A DNA stretch of 12,716 nucleotides from Actinomycetota bacterium (GTDB lineage: Bacteria; Actinomycetota; Acidimicrobiia; Acidimicrobiales; CADCSY01). The stretch lies in NCBI GenBank assembly GCA_016178435.1, contig JACOTK010000130.1, positions 1-12,716 on the forward strand, given 5' to 3'. The position numbers and the translations under genes are program-made. Of this stretch, positions 12,647 through 12,716 are shown in pieces. Each line of letters starts with the position of its first letter. Position 1 is the first letter of the stretch. The notes under the pieces are model-generated. The model had not been told where the DNA came from. It made no database searches and saw only the letters and a program-made list of their open reading frames with translations.

Positions 12647-12716
12647 GTGGACAGTGGCGACACCGCATGGATGTTGGTCTCGACGGCACTCGTGTTGTTC
12701 ATGACGCCCGGGTTGG
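12647..12716 (+). CDS. amt: Ammonium transporter (Amt/MEP/Rh family), N-terminal fragment
   Basis: Only 23 codons lie within the window. From GTG 12647 they read V-D-S-G-D-T-A-W-M-L-V-S-T-A-L-V-L-F-M-T-P-G-L, the hallmark first membrane helix of Amt/AmtB proteins (G-D-T-A-W followed by a helix ending M-T-P-G-L). Amt channels conduct ammonium or ammonia across the inner membrane. AAAGGA (12633-12638), 8 bases before the GTG, is a good ribosome site and supports the start. A P-II gene (glnK/glnB) often follows amt; that would lie outside the window. Confidence 0.85.
   Translation, partial: MDSGDTAWMLVSTALVLFMTPGL

Noticed and set aside
12448..12702. Minus-strand frame of 84 codons opposite the amt start
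   Set aside because: It overlaps the recognised Amt N-terminus, and its composition is not protein-like.
1..12716. CRISPR arrays, tRNA or rRNA genes, insertion sequences, attachment sites
   Set aside because: I looked for regular repeats with spacers, cloverleaf-type sequences, transposase motifs and long terminal repeats and found none. The only tandem repeat is the 15-bp unit inside the gene at 11884.

Overview
This is a GC-rich, gene-dense stretch of bacterial chromosome, most likely from an actinobacterium (Actinomycetota). My best guess is the class Acidimicrobiia, but that is inference. The reasons are the strong G/C preference at third codon positions, an actinobacterial-type GpgS (family GT81), a HemQ-type coproheme decarboxylase, a groEL under a CIRCE operator, and many starts that look leaderless. 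There are no transposases, integrases, phage genes, CRISPR arrays, rRNAs or recognisable tRNAs, so this reads as core chromosome rather than an island.

Layout. (1) 1-608: 3' end of a Baeyer-Villiger-type flavin monooxygenase, cut by the window edge. (2) 652-5379: a carbohydrate and compatible-solute block. It holds a GT20 trehalose-6-phosphate-synthase-like enzyme (minus strand), a divergent glycerate kinase, an AI-2E family membrane permease, and glucosyl-3-phosphoglycerate synthase gpgS (minus strand). (3) 5472-7152: groEL without groES, preceded by a CIRCE element and followed by two hairpins. (4) 7335-9925: a two-component module. An intact OmpR-type response regulator overlaps by ATGA a histidine kinase that has lost its N-box and is frameshifted. 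A secreted four-cysteine protein follows under its own promoter. (5) 10032-11601: hemQ followed closely by larE. (6) 11538-12402: two small uncharacterised genes, divergent from each other; the first overlaps the end of larE tail to tail. (7) 12647-end: the first codons of an ammonium transporter (Amt).

How the genes may work together. GpgS and the GT20 enzyme both use NDP-glucose, and glycerate kinase supplies phosphoglycerate, the chemical type of acceptor that GpgS needs. Together with heat-shock-type groEL this looks like a stress and osmolyte neighbourhood. The most interesting new signal is regulatory. The promoters of the response regulator (7297-7328) and of the secreted protein (9303-9334) share one architecture, TTCAG-N6-CTCAG-N10-CACACT, with identical spacing. 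The 11-bp direct-repeat period fits an OmpR/PhoB-family regulator. This suggests autoregulation plus control of the secreted protein, even though the partner kinase reads as broken.
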